DNA from: CAYSBA01 sp964429075 [NCBI: uncultured bacterium] | GTDB lineage: Bacteria; CAYSBA01 | Length of the DNA stretch: 5,992 bases | Reading direction: 5' to 3' | NCBI GenBank assembly: GCA_964429075.1 | Contig: CAYSBA010000096.1 | Coordinates: forward strand, 1 to 5,992 | Part shown: positions 1 through 5,648 of the stretch, one piece after another | Layout: each line of letters opens with the position of its first letter | Position numbering within the stretch: position 1 is the first letter of the stretch | Notes under the pieces: generated by a model | The model's input: only the letters and a program-made list of their open reading frames with translations | Told to the model about the DNA's origin: nothing | The model's database searches: none | Made by a program: the position numbers and the translations under genes

Positions 1-1
1 A

Positions 2-439
2 TCTAATATAAGAAATGAACTAATAGGATTCATCTTCCAGGATTTTTATCTCATCGAATACATTACAGTATTAGAAAATATCATCCTCCCTACTATCTAT
101 AGCAGAAAAGCAGTATATGATCCAGAGAAGAGAGCTGTTGAGCTATTGGGACTCGTAGGTCTTGAGGATAGAAAACATTTCAGACCCCCTGAACTCTCTG
201 GGGGACAGAAACAGAGGACAGCCATAGCTCGGGCACTCATAAATGATCCTGCCATTATACTCTGTGATGAACCCACTGGTCAGTTAGATAGTAAAACAGC
301 TAAAGAGATCATGAATATGTTAGTTGAGCTCAATAGAAGAGGTAAAACCATTGTGCTAATAACCCATGACATAAACATAGCAGCATATGCTAAAAAGACA
401 TTATATATAGAAGATGGCTTGCTTAGTGGTGATCTATGA
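2..439 (+). CDS. ABC transporter ATP-binding protein, MacB/LolD/FtsE-like, 5' end outside window
   Basis: This is the C-terminal two thirds of an ABC ATPase; the frame is open from base 2 and the start lies upstream. Visible in order are the Q-loop (GFIFQDF, about 26-46), the signature LSGGQKQR (194-217), Walker B with the catalytic pair in ILCDEPTG and a D-loop QLDS (about 254-291), and the switch histidine in ITHD (about 359-370). Walker A is off the left edge. The context 'GFIFQ..YLIEYITVLENIILP' and 'DEPTGQLDSKT' is the style of the MacB/LolD subfamily. That family powers lipoprotein release, peptide or antibiotic efflux through FtsX-like permeases in the inner membrane. Which substrate applies cannot be told, because the partner permease is not in the window. 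The protein ends with a short tail, consistent with an ATPase-only protein. It converges on livF, with the stop codons overlapping by 6 bp. Confidence 0.93.
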   Translation, partial: SNIRNELIGFIFQDFYLIEYITVLENIILPTIYSRKAVYDPEKRAVELLGLVGLEDRKHFRPPELSGGQKQRTAIARALINDPAIILCDEPTGQLDSKTAKEIMNMLVELNRRGKTIVLITHDINIAAYAKKTLYIEDGLLSGDL

Positions 440-1165
440 TGTAGCGATTACTTCACTCCCAAAATAATATGTTTCAAGTGTTTTTGTATCTCTTATATAT
501 TGTTCAGGAGTTGAGGATTCATGTACCAGGCGACCATTCACCAAAACAACAACTTTTGTTGCCCATGGCAGTGAAAGTTTAAGATTATGTTCAACAATAC
601 AGACAGCCTTTATTCCAAGAAGCTTTTGAGCATCTTCGATATATCTTATTATCTGAGAGGCAGCCTTTGGTGCAAGACCTGCTGATGGTTCATCAAGAAA
701 AAGCACTACAGGCTGTTTCATCAATATCATACCTATAGCCAGTGCCTGTCTTTCACCACCAGAGAGCAATCCTGCTCTTATTGAGAGTTTATCGTTTAAA
801 AAGTTAAATATCTCAAGAATCGCATCTTTTCTTTTTGCCAATCTTCTACCCTTTAAAGGATAACCTCCAAGAATAAGGTTTTCATCTACTGTTAAGCCAG
901 GCACTATATTTTCTGACTGAAGGAGGAAACCTATTCCTTTTAGCGTTCTTTTTTCTGTTGGCAAATGCGTAATATCTACTCCATTCAAGTAGATAGCTCC
1001 CTTTGATAGATTATGAATTCCAATTATTACCTTCAAAAGGGTAGATTTCCCGGCACCATTTGGTCCAATAAGGAGGACCCTTTCACCTTCTCCTATCTTC
1101 AATGATGTTCCAAAAAGTATCTGCTTCTTACCATAAAAGGCTTTTATATCTTTTGCCTCAATCAT
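434..1165 (-). CDS. livF: Branched-chain amino acid-type ABC importer, ATP-binding protein LivF
   Basis: Second ATPase of a HAAT-family (hydrophobic amino acid) importer, acting on the cytoplasmic face of the membrane with LivG. At 243 aa it has family-normal length. Motifs seen: A-loop aromatic Y11, Walker A GPNGAGKS (34-41), Q-loop glutamine Q83 followed by the LivF-like GLTVDENLILGGY, signature LSGGE (134-138) with the LivF-typical RQALAIG after it, Walker B VVLFLDE (153-159), D-loop SAGLAP, and switch histidine H193 in IVEHN. The start is supported by a GGAGG 9 nt upstream. It is the last gene of the minus-strand train, 20 nt after livG. Its 3' end overlaps the stop of the convergent ABC gene, so no terminator space exists between them. 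The substrate could be leucine/isoleucine/valine, another amino acid, an amide or urea; the ATPase does not discriminate. Confidence 0.95.
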   Translation of the reverse strand: MIEAKDIKAFYGKKQILFGTSLKIGEGERVLLIGPNGAGKSTLLKVIIGIHNLSKGAIYLNGVDITHLPTEKRTLKGIGFLLQSENIVPGLTVDENLILGGYPLKGRRLAKRKDAILEIFNFLNDKLSIRAGLLSGGERQALAIGMILMKQPVVLFLDEPSAGLAPKAASQIIRYIEDAQKLLGIKAVCIVEHNLKLSLPWATKVVVLVNGRLVHESSTPEQYIRDTKTLETYYFGSEVIATS

Positions 1166-1174
1166 CTATTTTTT

Positions 1175-1179
1175 CCTCC
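1175..1179 (-). promoter_or_regulatory. Shine-Dalgarno site of livF
   Basis: On the minus strand GGAGG lies 9 nt before the livF ATG, inside the 20-nt gap after the livG stop. It is the only strong ribosome binding site between genes of the liv set. The other junctions overlap and probably depend on translational coupling. Confidence 0.8.
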
Positions 1180-1185
1180 ATCCCA

Positions 1186-1950
1186 CTATAAACCCAGATA
1201 TATCTCTTTCACTTCTTTATCACCAAGCACATGATCAGTTCTGCCAAAAAAAGCGATACGGCCTTCATTCATAAAGTAAACCCAGTCTGCCACTTTTGTA
1301 ACAGCACTCATGTTGTGTTCAACAAGTATAATGGTTTTACTTTTATCTTCTTCCACAATCTTTTCCAATATCTTGAGTATCTTTTTAATCATAATAGGAT
1401 TAAGTCCTGCTGTTGGCTCATCAAGTAAAAGAAGGGAGAAGCCTCCCGCAAGAAGTCTTGCTATAGCAAGGAGTTTCTGTTGCCCATATGAAAGCTCCCC
1501 AGCAATTAAATCTGCCATGTTTGATAGTCCAACAAATTCAAGATATGAATAAACAGTATCTCTTATCTCTCTATTGATGTTCTTAAGAAGGCCACTTCTT
1601 ATAAAAGGAAACCATGGGGATTCCACCTTGTGGTTAAAATATGCAGATGCTACATTCTCAAAGACCTTAAGATTCTCAAAAACCCTTACATCCTGGAAGA
1701 GCCTTCCTACACCCTTTCTGGCTATCATATATGGTTTCAATGTTGTTATGTCTTCTCCATTATAAATAATCTTTCCACTGTCAGCACATAGCTCACCAGT
1801 GATCAAATGGAAAAGGGTGGTTTTACCTGCTCCATTAGGTCCAATTAATGCAGTTATCCTACCTGGTAGAAATATAGCTGTAACATTGTCTACAATTCTC
1901 AAGCCATTTAAAGCTTTACTGATCTTTTTCAACATTAATCCACCCATCAC
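1186..1950 (-). CDS. livG: Branched-chain amino acid-type ABC importer, ATP-binding protein LivG
   Basis: First ATPase of the HAAT importer. Numbered from the GTG at 1950 (254 aa), it shows Walker A GPNGAGKT (37-44), Q-loop Q86 in GRLFQD, the LivG-typical signature LSYGQQ (153-158), Walker B LLLLDE (173-178), D-loop TAGLNP, and H212 in LVEHN. A region rich in PW/F residues (about 107-120) between Q-loop and signature is the usual LivG insertion. Three starts are possible: GTG at 1950 (GTGA overlap with livM), ATG at 1947 (TGATG junction, AGGG 7 nt upstream), and ATG at 1935 (GGTGG 4 nt upstream). The last best fits the family N-terminus, since homologues begin only a few residues before the GGL..LDNV block. 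An oddity is that the expected A-loop aromatic (as in KRFGGL) appears as L14 in KALNGL. LivG normally pairs with LivF as a heterodimer. Confidence 0.94.
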   Translation of the reverse strand: MMGGLMLKKISKALNGLRIVDNVTAIFLPGRITALIGPNGAGKTTLFHLITGELCADSGKIIYNGEDITTLKPYMIARKGVGRLFQDVRVFENLKVFENVASAYFNHKVESPWFPFIRSGLLKNINREIRDTVYSYLEFVGLSNMADLIAGELSYGQQKLLAIARLLAGGFSLLLLDEPTAGLNPIMIKKILKILEKIVEEDKSKTIILVEHNMSAVTKVADWVYFMNEGRIAFFGRTDHVLGDKEVKEIYLGL

Positions 1951-2816
1951 TTAACCCTATACTCCCCAGCTAATCCCTGTGGTCTTAAAAACATAAGCAC
2001 AATCAATGTAAGTCCATAAATCATTTGCCTTACGTTTGGTGCCACAGTATCAGGCAGTCCAAGAAACCTCAAAGCCTCTGGCAGTAGGAGCATGAAAACT
2101 GTTCCCACAAAGGGTCCAATTCTATTGCCTGCTCCACCTACAAGCAATATTGTAAGGAGAAAGATGCTTTCATCAAGTGTAAATGATGTAGGATCAATAT
2201 ATGTTACATATGTTGCATAAAGACTCCCTGCCAAAGATGCGAATAATGCTGAGATGACAAAGGCATAGAGAAACATATGCATAGGTGATTTACCAAGCCC
2301 CTCTGCAGCCATCTCATCATCCCTTAATGCCTTTAGTGCAAGGCCAAATGGTGCATGATAGAGAATAAAAAGCAATAAAATAGAAATGATCAGAACAACT
2401 CCGACGAGTATAAGATATTCTAAAAGAGATGAAATCTCATAACCAGCTACCACAGGTCTTGGAATGCCTGGTATGCCGTATGGTCCCCTTGTAAAGTCAA
2501 CCCAGTTATAGAATATTGTAAAAAGGATCATCTGTATTCCAAGTGTAACAAGCACAAAAGAGTCCCCTCTAAATCTAAGAGCAGGGATTCCAATTAGAAA
2601 AGCTATTATACCAGTAATAACCATACTTAGAAGCACAGAAGGGACAAAAGCCACACCAGCTTTTATCATCAGCAGCGTGCTTGCATATGCTCCTATACCA
2701 TAAAACACAGCGTGGCATAGGGAGAGTAATCCACCAAAGCCAACTACAAGATTCAAGCCATAACTTAGAATTAGATAAATCCCTATCATTATCAAAAGAT
2801 GAAGTATGTAATTCAT
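1947..2816 (-). CDS. livM: Branched-chain amino acid-type ABC importer, permease LivM
   Basis: Inner-membrane permease half of the importer, 289 aa, strongly hydrophobic with roughly eight to ten membrane segments. LivM landmarks are clear: VGFGGLLSLCHAVFYGIGAY (25-44), the RFRGDSFVLVTLG block (81-93), RGPYGIPGIP (110-119), the cytoplasmic coupling loop LKALRDDEMAAEGLG (161-175) that contacts the ATPases, VGGAGNRIGPFVG near the C-terminus, and the terminal RPQGL (278-282). The length is at the short end of the family, without the long N-terminal extension of the E. coli protein. The start ATG overlaps the livH stop as ATGA, and a purine-rich stretch (GAGAAGAGAG) lies just upstream. It should form a heterodimeric pore with LivH. 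The set predicts uptake of branched-chain or related amino acids, but specificity depends on a binding protein not encoded here. Confidence 0.95.
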   Translation of the reverse strand: MNYILHLLIMIGIYLILSYGLNLVVGFGGLLSLCHAVFYGIGAYASTLLMIKAGVAFVPSVLLSMVITGIIAFLIGIPALRFRGDSFVLVTLGIQMILFTIFYNWVDFTRGPYGIPGIPRPVVAGYEISSLLEYLILVGVVLIISILLLFILYHAPFGLALKALRDDEMAAEGLGKSPMHMFLYAFVISALFASLAGSLYATYVTYIDPTSFTLDESIFLLTILLVGGAGNRIGPFVGTVFMLLLPEALRFLGLPDTVAPNVRQMIYGLTLIVLMFLRPQGLAGEYRVK

Positions 2817-3694
2817 CTCTCTTCTCGCCTTTTCTTTGGTGAAAACAGCCCCTGTGGTCTAAACAGTAGTGTAGCAATTAGTATGCCGAATGTTATCAGA
2901 TCATTCCATCTTGCAGAAAACTGCCAGATAGCAATACTCTGAAGTATAGCTAAAATCAATGCTCCTCCAATCCATCCCCAGAACACATCAACTCCTCCTA
3001 CAATCACTGCCACAGCACCTGTAAGAAGTGCCTGCATACCAGCGTGGGGATCAATTCCCACATCCAGAGAGGTGAGAATCGAGGCAGTACCCGCAAAAAT
3101 TGAACTAAATATAAATACTATGGTTCTCATAAGTTTATATGGAAGCCCTATGACCCGAACAAGTACAGGCCTTTCACCCATTGCCCAGATACCTTTTATT
3201 AGAGTATTTTTCCTTATACTCAACCAGAAAAAAAATACAAACATCCATCCTACTAAAAACTGTATAAGTTGCATTCTGGTGAACAATAAAGAACCTACTC
3301 TAAATGATGGTTCAACACCCCTTGACAGTATTTTAACCTCATTGCCAAAGAGTAGGGCTATAAGGTTTACAAAGAGGATGTATATACCAAGAGAGGCGAT
3401 TAATAAGACGCCAGATGTTGCTCCTACTTTCTCAAGAGGGAAGTAAACAGTTTTATCCATCATCCAGCCTATGATAGCTGCAATAGTGATTCCAAAAACA
3501 ATGGATACAGGCAATGGTATGCCATGAAACATAGTTACAGCTAACACAACATAGGTGGCTACTATATAAACAGCCCCAAAAGCGATATGAAAAAACCTCA
3601 TAGAACGATAGACTAATCCAAATCCAACAGCCAGTAAACTATAAATTGCAGCATTTACTATTGCATTAAGGAGAAGCTGTAATAAAAGTGTCAT
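2813..3694 (-). CDS. livH: Branched-chain amino acid-type ABC importer, permease LivH (divergent)
   Basis: Second inner-membrane permease of the importer, 293 aa. Hydrophobic segments fall at about 5-29, 37-55, 61-79, 96-117, 143-160, 190-209, 222-256 (probably two) and 264-278. The LivH signature region is recognisable but altered: family members usually show a 'YG..xINFAHGxxY' type stretch, whereas here it reads VYRSMRFFHIAFGAVY (28-43). The GERPVLVRVIGLP block (173-185) matches the coupling loop, IVGGVDVFWGWIGGAL (231-246) matches the usual 'GG.GS..GA..GG' segment, and RPQGL (279-283) precedes a basic tail KKRREER. The ATG overlaps the stop of the preceding receiver gene (ATGA) and has no good Shine-Dalgarno site, so its translation is probably coupled to the regulator. 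The permease assignment is firm. Its divergence suggests a substrate other than the classical Leu/Ile/Val, which is an inference. Confidence 0.92.
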   Translation of the reverse strand: MTLLLQLLLNAIVNAAIYSLLAVGFGLVYRSMRFFHIAFGAVYIVATYVVLAVTMFHGIPLPVSIVFGITIAAIIGWMMDKTVYFPLEKVGATSGVLLIASLGIYILFVNLIALLFGNEVKILSRGVEPSFRVGSLLFTRMQLIQFLVGWMFVFFFWLSIRKNTLIKGIWAMGERPVLVRVIGLPYKLMRTIVFIFSSIFAGTASILTSLDVGIDPHAGMQALLTGAVAVIVGGVDVFWGWIGGALILAILQSIAIWQFSARWNDLITFGILIATLLFRPQGLFSPKKRREER

Positions 3695-4092
3695 CTTAAT
3701 CTATCAATAGCCTTATTGAGTTCTTCAGGCTCAATGGGTTTACGTATAAAATAATCTGCTCCAAGATTAAGTGCCTCAACTGCAAAATCAAACTCCCTGT
3801 ATGCACTCATAACAATCACCTTAACATCAGGATATCTCTCTTTAATCCATTTTAAAAGCTCAAGTCCTTCTTTGTTTTCGGGATCATCCTCTTTAAGACG
3901 TATGTCTATTATTGCAAGATCAACCTTTGTTTCAGAGAGTATTTTCTCTGCTTCTTTAAGATTAAGGGATTTGAAAACATTAAACCTGTCTTCAAGATAT
4001 ACCTCAAGTGTATCAAGATACTCAGGTATGTCGTCAACGATTAATACTTTTAGAGTATTGGTTTGTTGGAGTGTTGGGGTTCTGTTTTTCAT
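3691..4092 (-). CDS. Receiver-domain-only response regulator (CheY-like), coupled to livH
   Basis: The 133-aa protein is one receiver domain with no output domain. All catalytic positions are present: acidic pair D20-D21, phospho-acceptor D63 (LAIIDIRL), switch serine S96 (VIVMSAY), switch aromatic F115, and K118-P119 (YFIRKPIEPEEL). It should therefore be phosphorylated by a histidine kinase, which is not in this window, and act by protein contact rather than DNA binding. It overlaps livH by ATGA, so regulator and importer are made together; this hints that it controls or reports on transport, but the role is inference. Upstream, the ATPase stop lies only 9 nt away. No Shine-Dalgarno site precedes the ATG. 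The first 13 residues (MKNRTPTLQQTNT) lie outside the receiver fold and appear to be encoded by dispersed-repeat-like DNA. No alternative start exists closer to the domain. Confidence 0.93.
   Translation of the reverse strand: MKNRTPTLQQTNTLKVLIVDDIPEYLDTLEVYLEDRFNVFKSLNLKEAEKILSETKVDLAIIDIRLKEDDPENKEGLELLKWIKERYPDVKVIVMSAYREFDFAVEALNLGADYFIRKPIEPEELNKAIDRLR
4053..4080 (-). repeat. Repeat-like tract encoding the N-terminus of the response regulator
   Basis: Read on the minus strand, this stretch is C/A-rich and built from ACTCC/CCAACA-like units, coding for TPTLQQTNT. An 11-bp core, ACCCCAACACT (4070-4080), recurs exactly on the plus strand of the hicB upstream region (5513-5523), where the same frame also reads TPTLQ. 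Similar 'TPTLQ..NTP' peptides are known to me as translation products of dispersed tandem-like intergenic repeats in several environmental bacteria. That recollection is not verified here. Confidence 0.45.
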
Positions 4093-4101
4093 GTGATTAT
4101 T

Positions 4102-5367
4102 TTAGCACAAATATCCTTCACTGTTCAGAAGAAACCTCCAGAGTGGAACAACTCTTATCTCTGTAAAGTCTGTCAGGATCTCTGCTTCTACATTTTTAGA
4201 TATAACCAGTGCCCTTTTTGTTTGCGGGTGTCGCTTCAGAAAAAGCCTCAATCCTGAGAATCTCCTGTCCTTCCATTCAAAAGAGGATAGATATTTGACC
4301 TCTATTGGAAAGGGGTTCTTTGGACTACCTGTAACAAAATCAACCTCCTTTTCACTTTCAGCAAAATACCCGCAGGCGATCCTTTTCTTCTTTAGTTCCA
4401 TGAAGATGGCATTTTCAGCCTTATATCCCATGTCTCCTATGCCTGTAAGAAGGGTCTTTATACCTGTGTCCCATAGATAGACCTTCTTGGAGGCATAGAT
4501 CCTCTCTGTATACGATGTCGTCCACTTTTCCATAAGGGCAACAAGGAAAGCAGATTCAAGATAACTTATATACTCCTTCACTGTGTCCACTGATAAGCCA
4601 AGGATCTTACCGAGTTTATTAAAACTTATACGGGAACCAACTGATGATGCTATGAGACGCAGGAGATCCTTAAGGACAAAGGGCTTTTTTAATGGGTAGA
4701 GCCTGATAAGGTCTCTTGCCAGTATGTCCTCAAGGAGGTTGCTCATATACTCAGAAGAGGGATTAAGGACATTTTCAGGATATCCACCTATTTCAAGATA
4801 CTCCTCTATGAGCCCTTCATATCTGTAGTCTTCTGCCAGGCTCGGTCTCTCACCCCTGAAAGAGAGGAACTCTGAAAAACCGAGTGGATAAAGGGTGCTA
4901 ACTATCTGCCTTCCTGTAAGCCTTCCCCTCTGCCTTGCTACGAGTGAGGAGGTAGAGCCTGTGACAAATATTTTCAGGTCTTCTGTATCGTAGAGGGATT
5001 TGAGTTCCATCTCCCAATCAGAGCTTTCCTGAACCTCATCAAGGAATAAAAAGAGCCTTATTTTACGCTCATGCATGAATAGCCTTCTCATATTCTTCAG
5101 ATGCTCTGATATTGCCACACCGGAAAGGGCAGGGTGGTCAAGGGCAAGATAAAATATCCTATCTGACGACGTGCCATTCTTAAGAAGTGCCTTTATGAAC
5201 TGTTTAAGAAGCGTGGTCTTTCCCGTTCGCCTGCTTCCAATTATGACCTCTATCTGTTTTCTCTTAAGGAACTCAGGTAGCCTGCCGACATATTCCGTCC
5301 GCTCTATGCCAGATTCAAAGTCCTTTCCTTCCCACCAGGGGTTGAGAGTATAATATATTGCTTCCAT
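4102..5367 (-). CDS. AAA_14/DUF4143 family ATPase with C-terminal PD-(D/E)XK-like domain
   Basis: A 421-aa protein of the widespread AAA_14 plus DUF4143 family, whose cellular role is poorly defined (usually treated as an accessory or mobile-gene ATPase). Domains: the family-typical NPWWEGKDFESGI start (9-21), Walker A GSRRTGKT (44-51), Walker B LFLFLDE (105-111), sensor-like FVTGSTSSL (134-142), arginines R145 and R149 in RQRGRLTGR, and LYPLGFSEFL (159-168). These are followed by EEYLEIGGYPE (188-198), a winged-helix-like region with NKLGKILGLSVDTVKEYISYLE (about 250-271), and a nuclease-fold C-terminus with E318, E324, D343 (EVDFV) and E356-V-K358 (PIEVKY). The PD-(D/E)XK positions are intact, so catalysis is possible. 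No Shine-Dalgarno site precedes the ATG; a promoter sits immediately upstream, suggesting a leaderless mRNA. The stop lies 9 nt before the receiver gene, so this gene may drive the whole train although nothing links it functionally to transport. Confidence 0.92.
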   Translation of the reverse strand: MEAIYYTLNPWWEGKDFESGIERTEYVGRLPEFLKRKQIEVIIGSRRTGKTTLLKQFIKALLKNGTSSDRIFYLALDHPALSGVAISEHLKNMRRLFMHERKIRLFLFLDEVQESSDWEMELKSLYDTEDLKIFVTGSTSSLVARQRGRLTGRQIVSTLYPLGFSEFLSFRGERPSLAEDYRYEGLIEEYLEIGGYPENVLNPSSEYMSNLLEDILARDLIRLYPLKKPFVLKDLLRLIASSVGSRISFNKLGKILGLSVDTVKEYISYLESAFLVALMEKWTTSYTERIYASKKVYLWDTGIKTLLTGIGDMGYKAENAIFMELKKKRIACGYFAESEKEVDFVTGSPKNPFPIEVKYLSSFEWKDRRFSGLRLFLKRHPQTKRALVISKNVEAEILTDFTEIRVVPLWRFLLNSEGYLC

Positions 5368-5373
5368 ATTAAA

Positions 5374-5402
5374 ATTGTAACATGAATCGAAATAATTATC
5401 AA
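5374..5402 (-). promoter_or_regulatory. Sigma70-type promoter for the ATPase-regulator-liv train
   Basis: On the minus strand the -35 element TTGATA (5402-5397) and -10 element TACAAT (5379-5374) are separated by exactly 17 bp. A TG one base before the -10 gives an extended -10 (TGTTACAAT). Only 6 nt separate the -10 from the ATPase ATG, so the expected start site falls on or next to the A of that ATG. It is the best minus-strand promoter I find upstream of the train. Confidence 0.7.
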
Positions 5403-5423
5403 AAACTTTCGATTATAATCGAA
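5385..5423. promoter_or_regulatory. Palindromic operator candidate with three AATCGAA half-sites
   Basis: TTCGATTATAATCGAA at 5408-5423 is a perfect 16-bp palindrome. Its half-site occurs a third time as AATCGAA at 5385-5391, within the spacer of the ATPase promoter. AATCGAAA (5385-5392) and TTTCGATT (5407-5414) also form an 8-bp inverted repeat with a 14-nt gap. The two plus-oriented half-sites are 32 bp apart, about three helical turns. Placement over and just upstream of the promoter suggests a repressor site. The palindrome centre also reads TATAAT on both strands, so a second -10 cannot be excluded. The binding protein is unknown. Confidence 0.5.
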
Positions 5424-5490
5424 GATTTGGTAACTTACAGATTATGTTCATATTAAGCACATTTATGTAACAATTAGGAGTATTGCACTA

Positions 5491-5529
5491 CCACATCCTC
5501 CACTACTCCATCACCCCAACACTTCAGTC
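5491..5529. repeat. Low-complexity CCACTACTCC/CCCCAACACT tract
   Basis: A C-rich stretch of CTCC/ACTCC-type units in the intergenic region, ending in ACCCCAACACTTCAG. It shares 11 contiguous bases (5513-5523) with the coding DNA of the response-regulator N-terminus. It looks like a dispersed-repeat fragment rather than a gene; the only frame across it is a 20-codon reading frame without a proper ribosome binding site. Confidence 0.45.
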
Positions 5530-5544
5530 TTTTAATCCTTATTA

Positions 5545-5571
5545 ATTCGTGCCCATTCGTGTAGATTCGTG
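5545..5571. repeat. Three ATTCGTG copies at exact 10-bp spacing
   Basis: ATTCGTG occurs at 5545-5551, 5555-5561 and 5565-5571, so the units start exactly 10 bp apart and lie on one face of the helix. The block lies directly upstream of the hicB extended -10 and covers the place where a -35 and upstream activator or repressor sites would lie. The flanks (TTATTA before, GGCTAA after) resemble a dispersed intergenic element I recall from other environmental bacterial genomes, which I cannot verify here. Confidence 0.6.
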
Positions 5572-5592
5572 GCTAACCCCACCCCTCCCATA

Positions 5593-5601
5593 TGTTATAA
5601 T
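5593..5601 (+). promoter_or_regulatory. Extended -10 promoter of hicBA
   Basis: TGTTATAAT contains a consensus TATAAT (5596-5601) preceded by TG with one base between, an extended -10 element. No convincing -35 is present at 16-18 bp upstream; the region there is CTAACC-like. The expected start site is near 5608, leaving a leader of about 40 nt before hicB. Confidence 0.65.
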
Positions 5602-5637
5602 GAAATTAGTTACTCGGGTCTGAGCAAGAATACTGGT

Positions 5638-5643
5638 AGGAGG
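5638..5643 (+). promoter_or_regulatory. Shine-Dalgarno site of hicB
   Basis: A full AGGAGG lies 5 nt before the hicB ATG and fixes that start. It is the strongest ribosome binding site in the window, in contrast to the missing site of the divergent ATPase gene. Confidence 0.88.
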
Positions 5644-5648
5644 TTGTT

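Noticed and set aside
1231-1765. Plus-strand open frames of 60-80 codons opposite livG
   Set aside because: They are antisense to a clear LivG coding frame, show no family motif and no ribosome binding site; they are shadows of the real gene.
3072-3446. 124-codon plus-strand open frame opposite livH
   Set aside because: Its sequence shows no recognisable domain and mirrors the permease codons on the other strand; LivH is the supported gene.
4063-4257. Plus-strand open frame bridging the receiver and ATPase genes
   Set aside because: It reads antisense through the ends of two well-supported genes and has no motif or ribosome binding site.
5414-5419. TATAAT inside the palindrome as a plus-strand promoter for hicB
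   Set aside because: No -35 element lies 16-18 bp upstream, and a much better extended -10 sits close to hicB; the motif is explained by the palindrome's A+T centre.
5445-5472. TGTTCAT ... ATGTAACA imperfect inverted repeat
   Set aside because: It needs a bulge, the stem is short and A+T-rich, and no T-run follows, so it supports neither a terminator nor an operator on its own.
5483-5545. 20-codon TTG-started frame in the intergenic region (reads through TPTLQ)
   Set aside because: It is only the translation of the low-complexity repeat tract; the GGAG before it is 2 nt from the TTG, too close to function.
5368-5648. CRISPR array or riboswitch in the intergenic region
   Set aside because: There are no spacer-separated repeats of 24-40 bp; the only periodic unit is a 7-bp word at 10-bp spacing, and no conserved riboswitch core was recognised.
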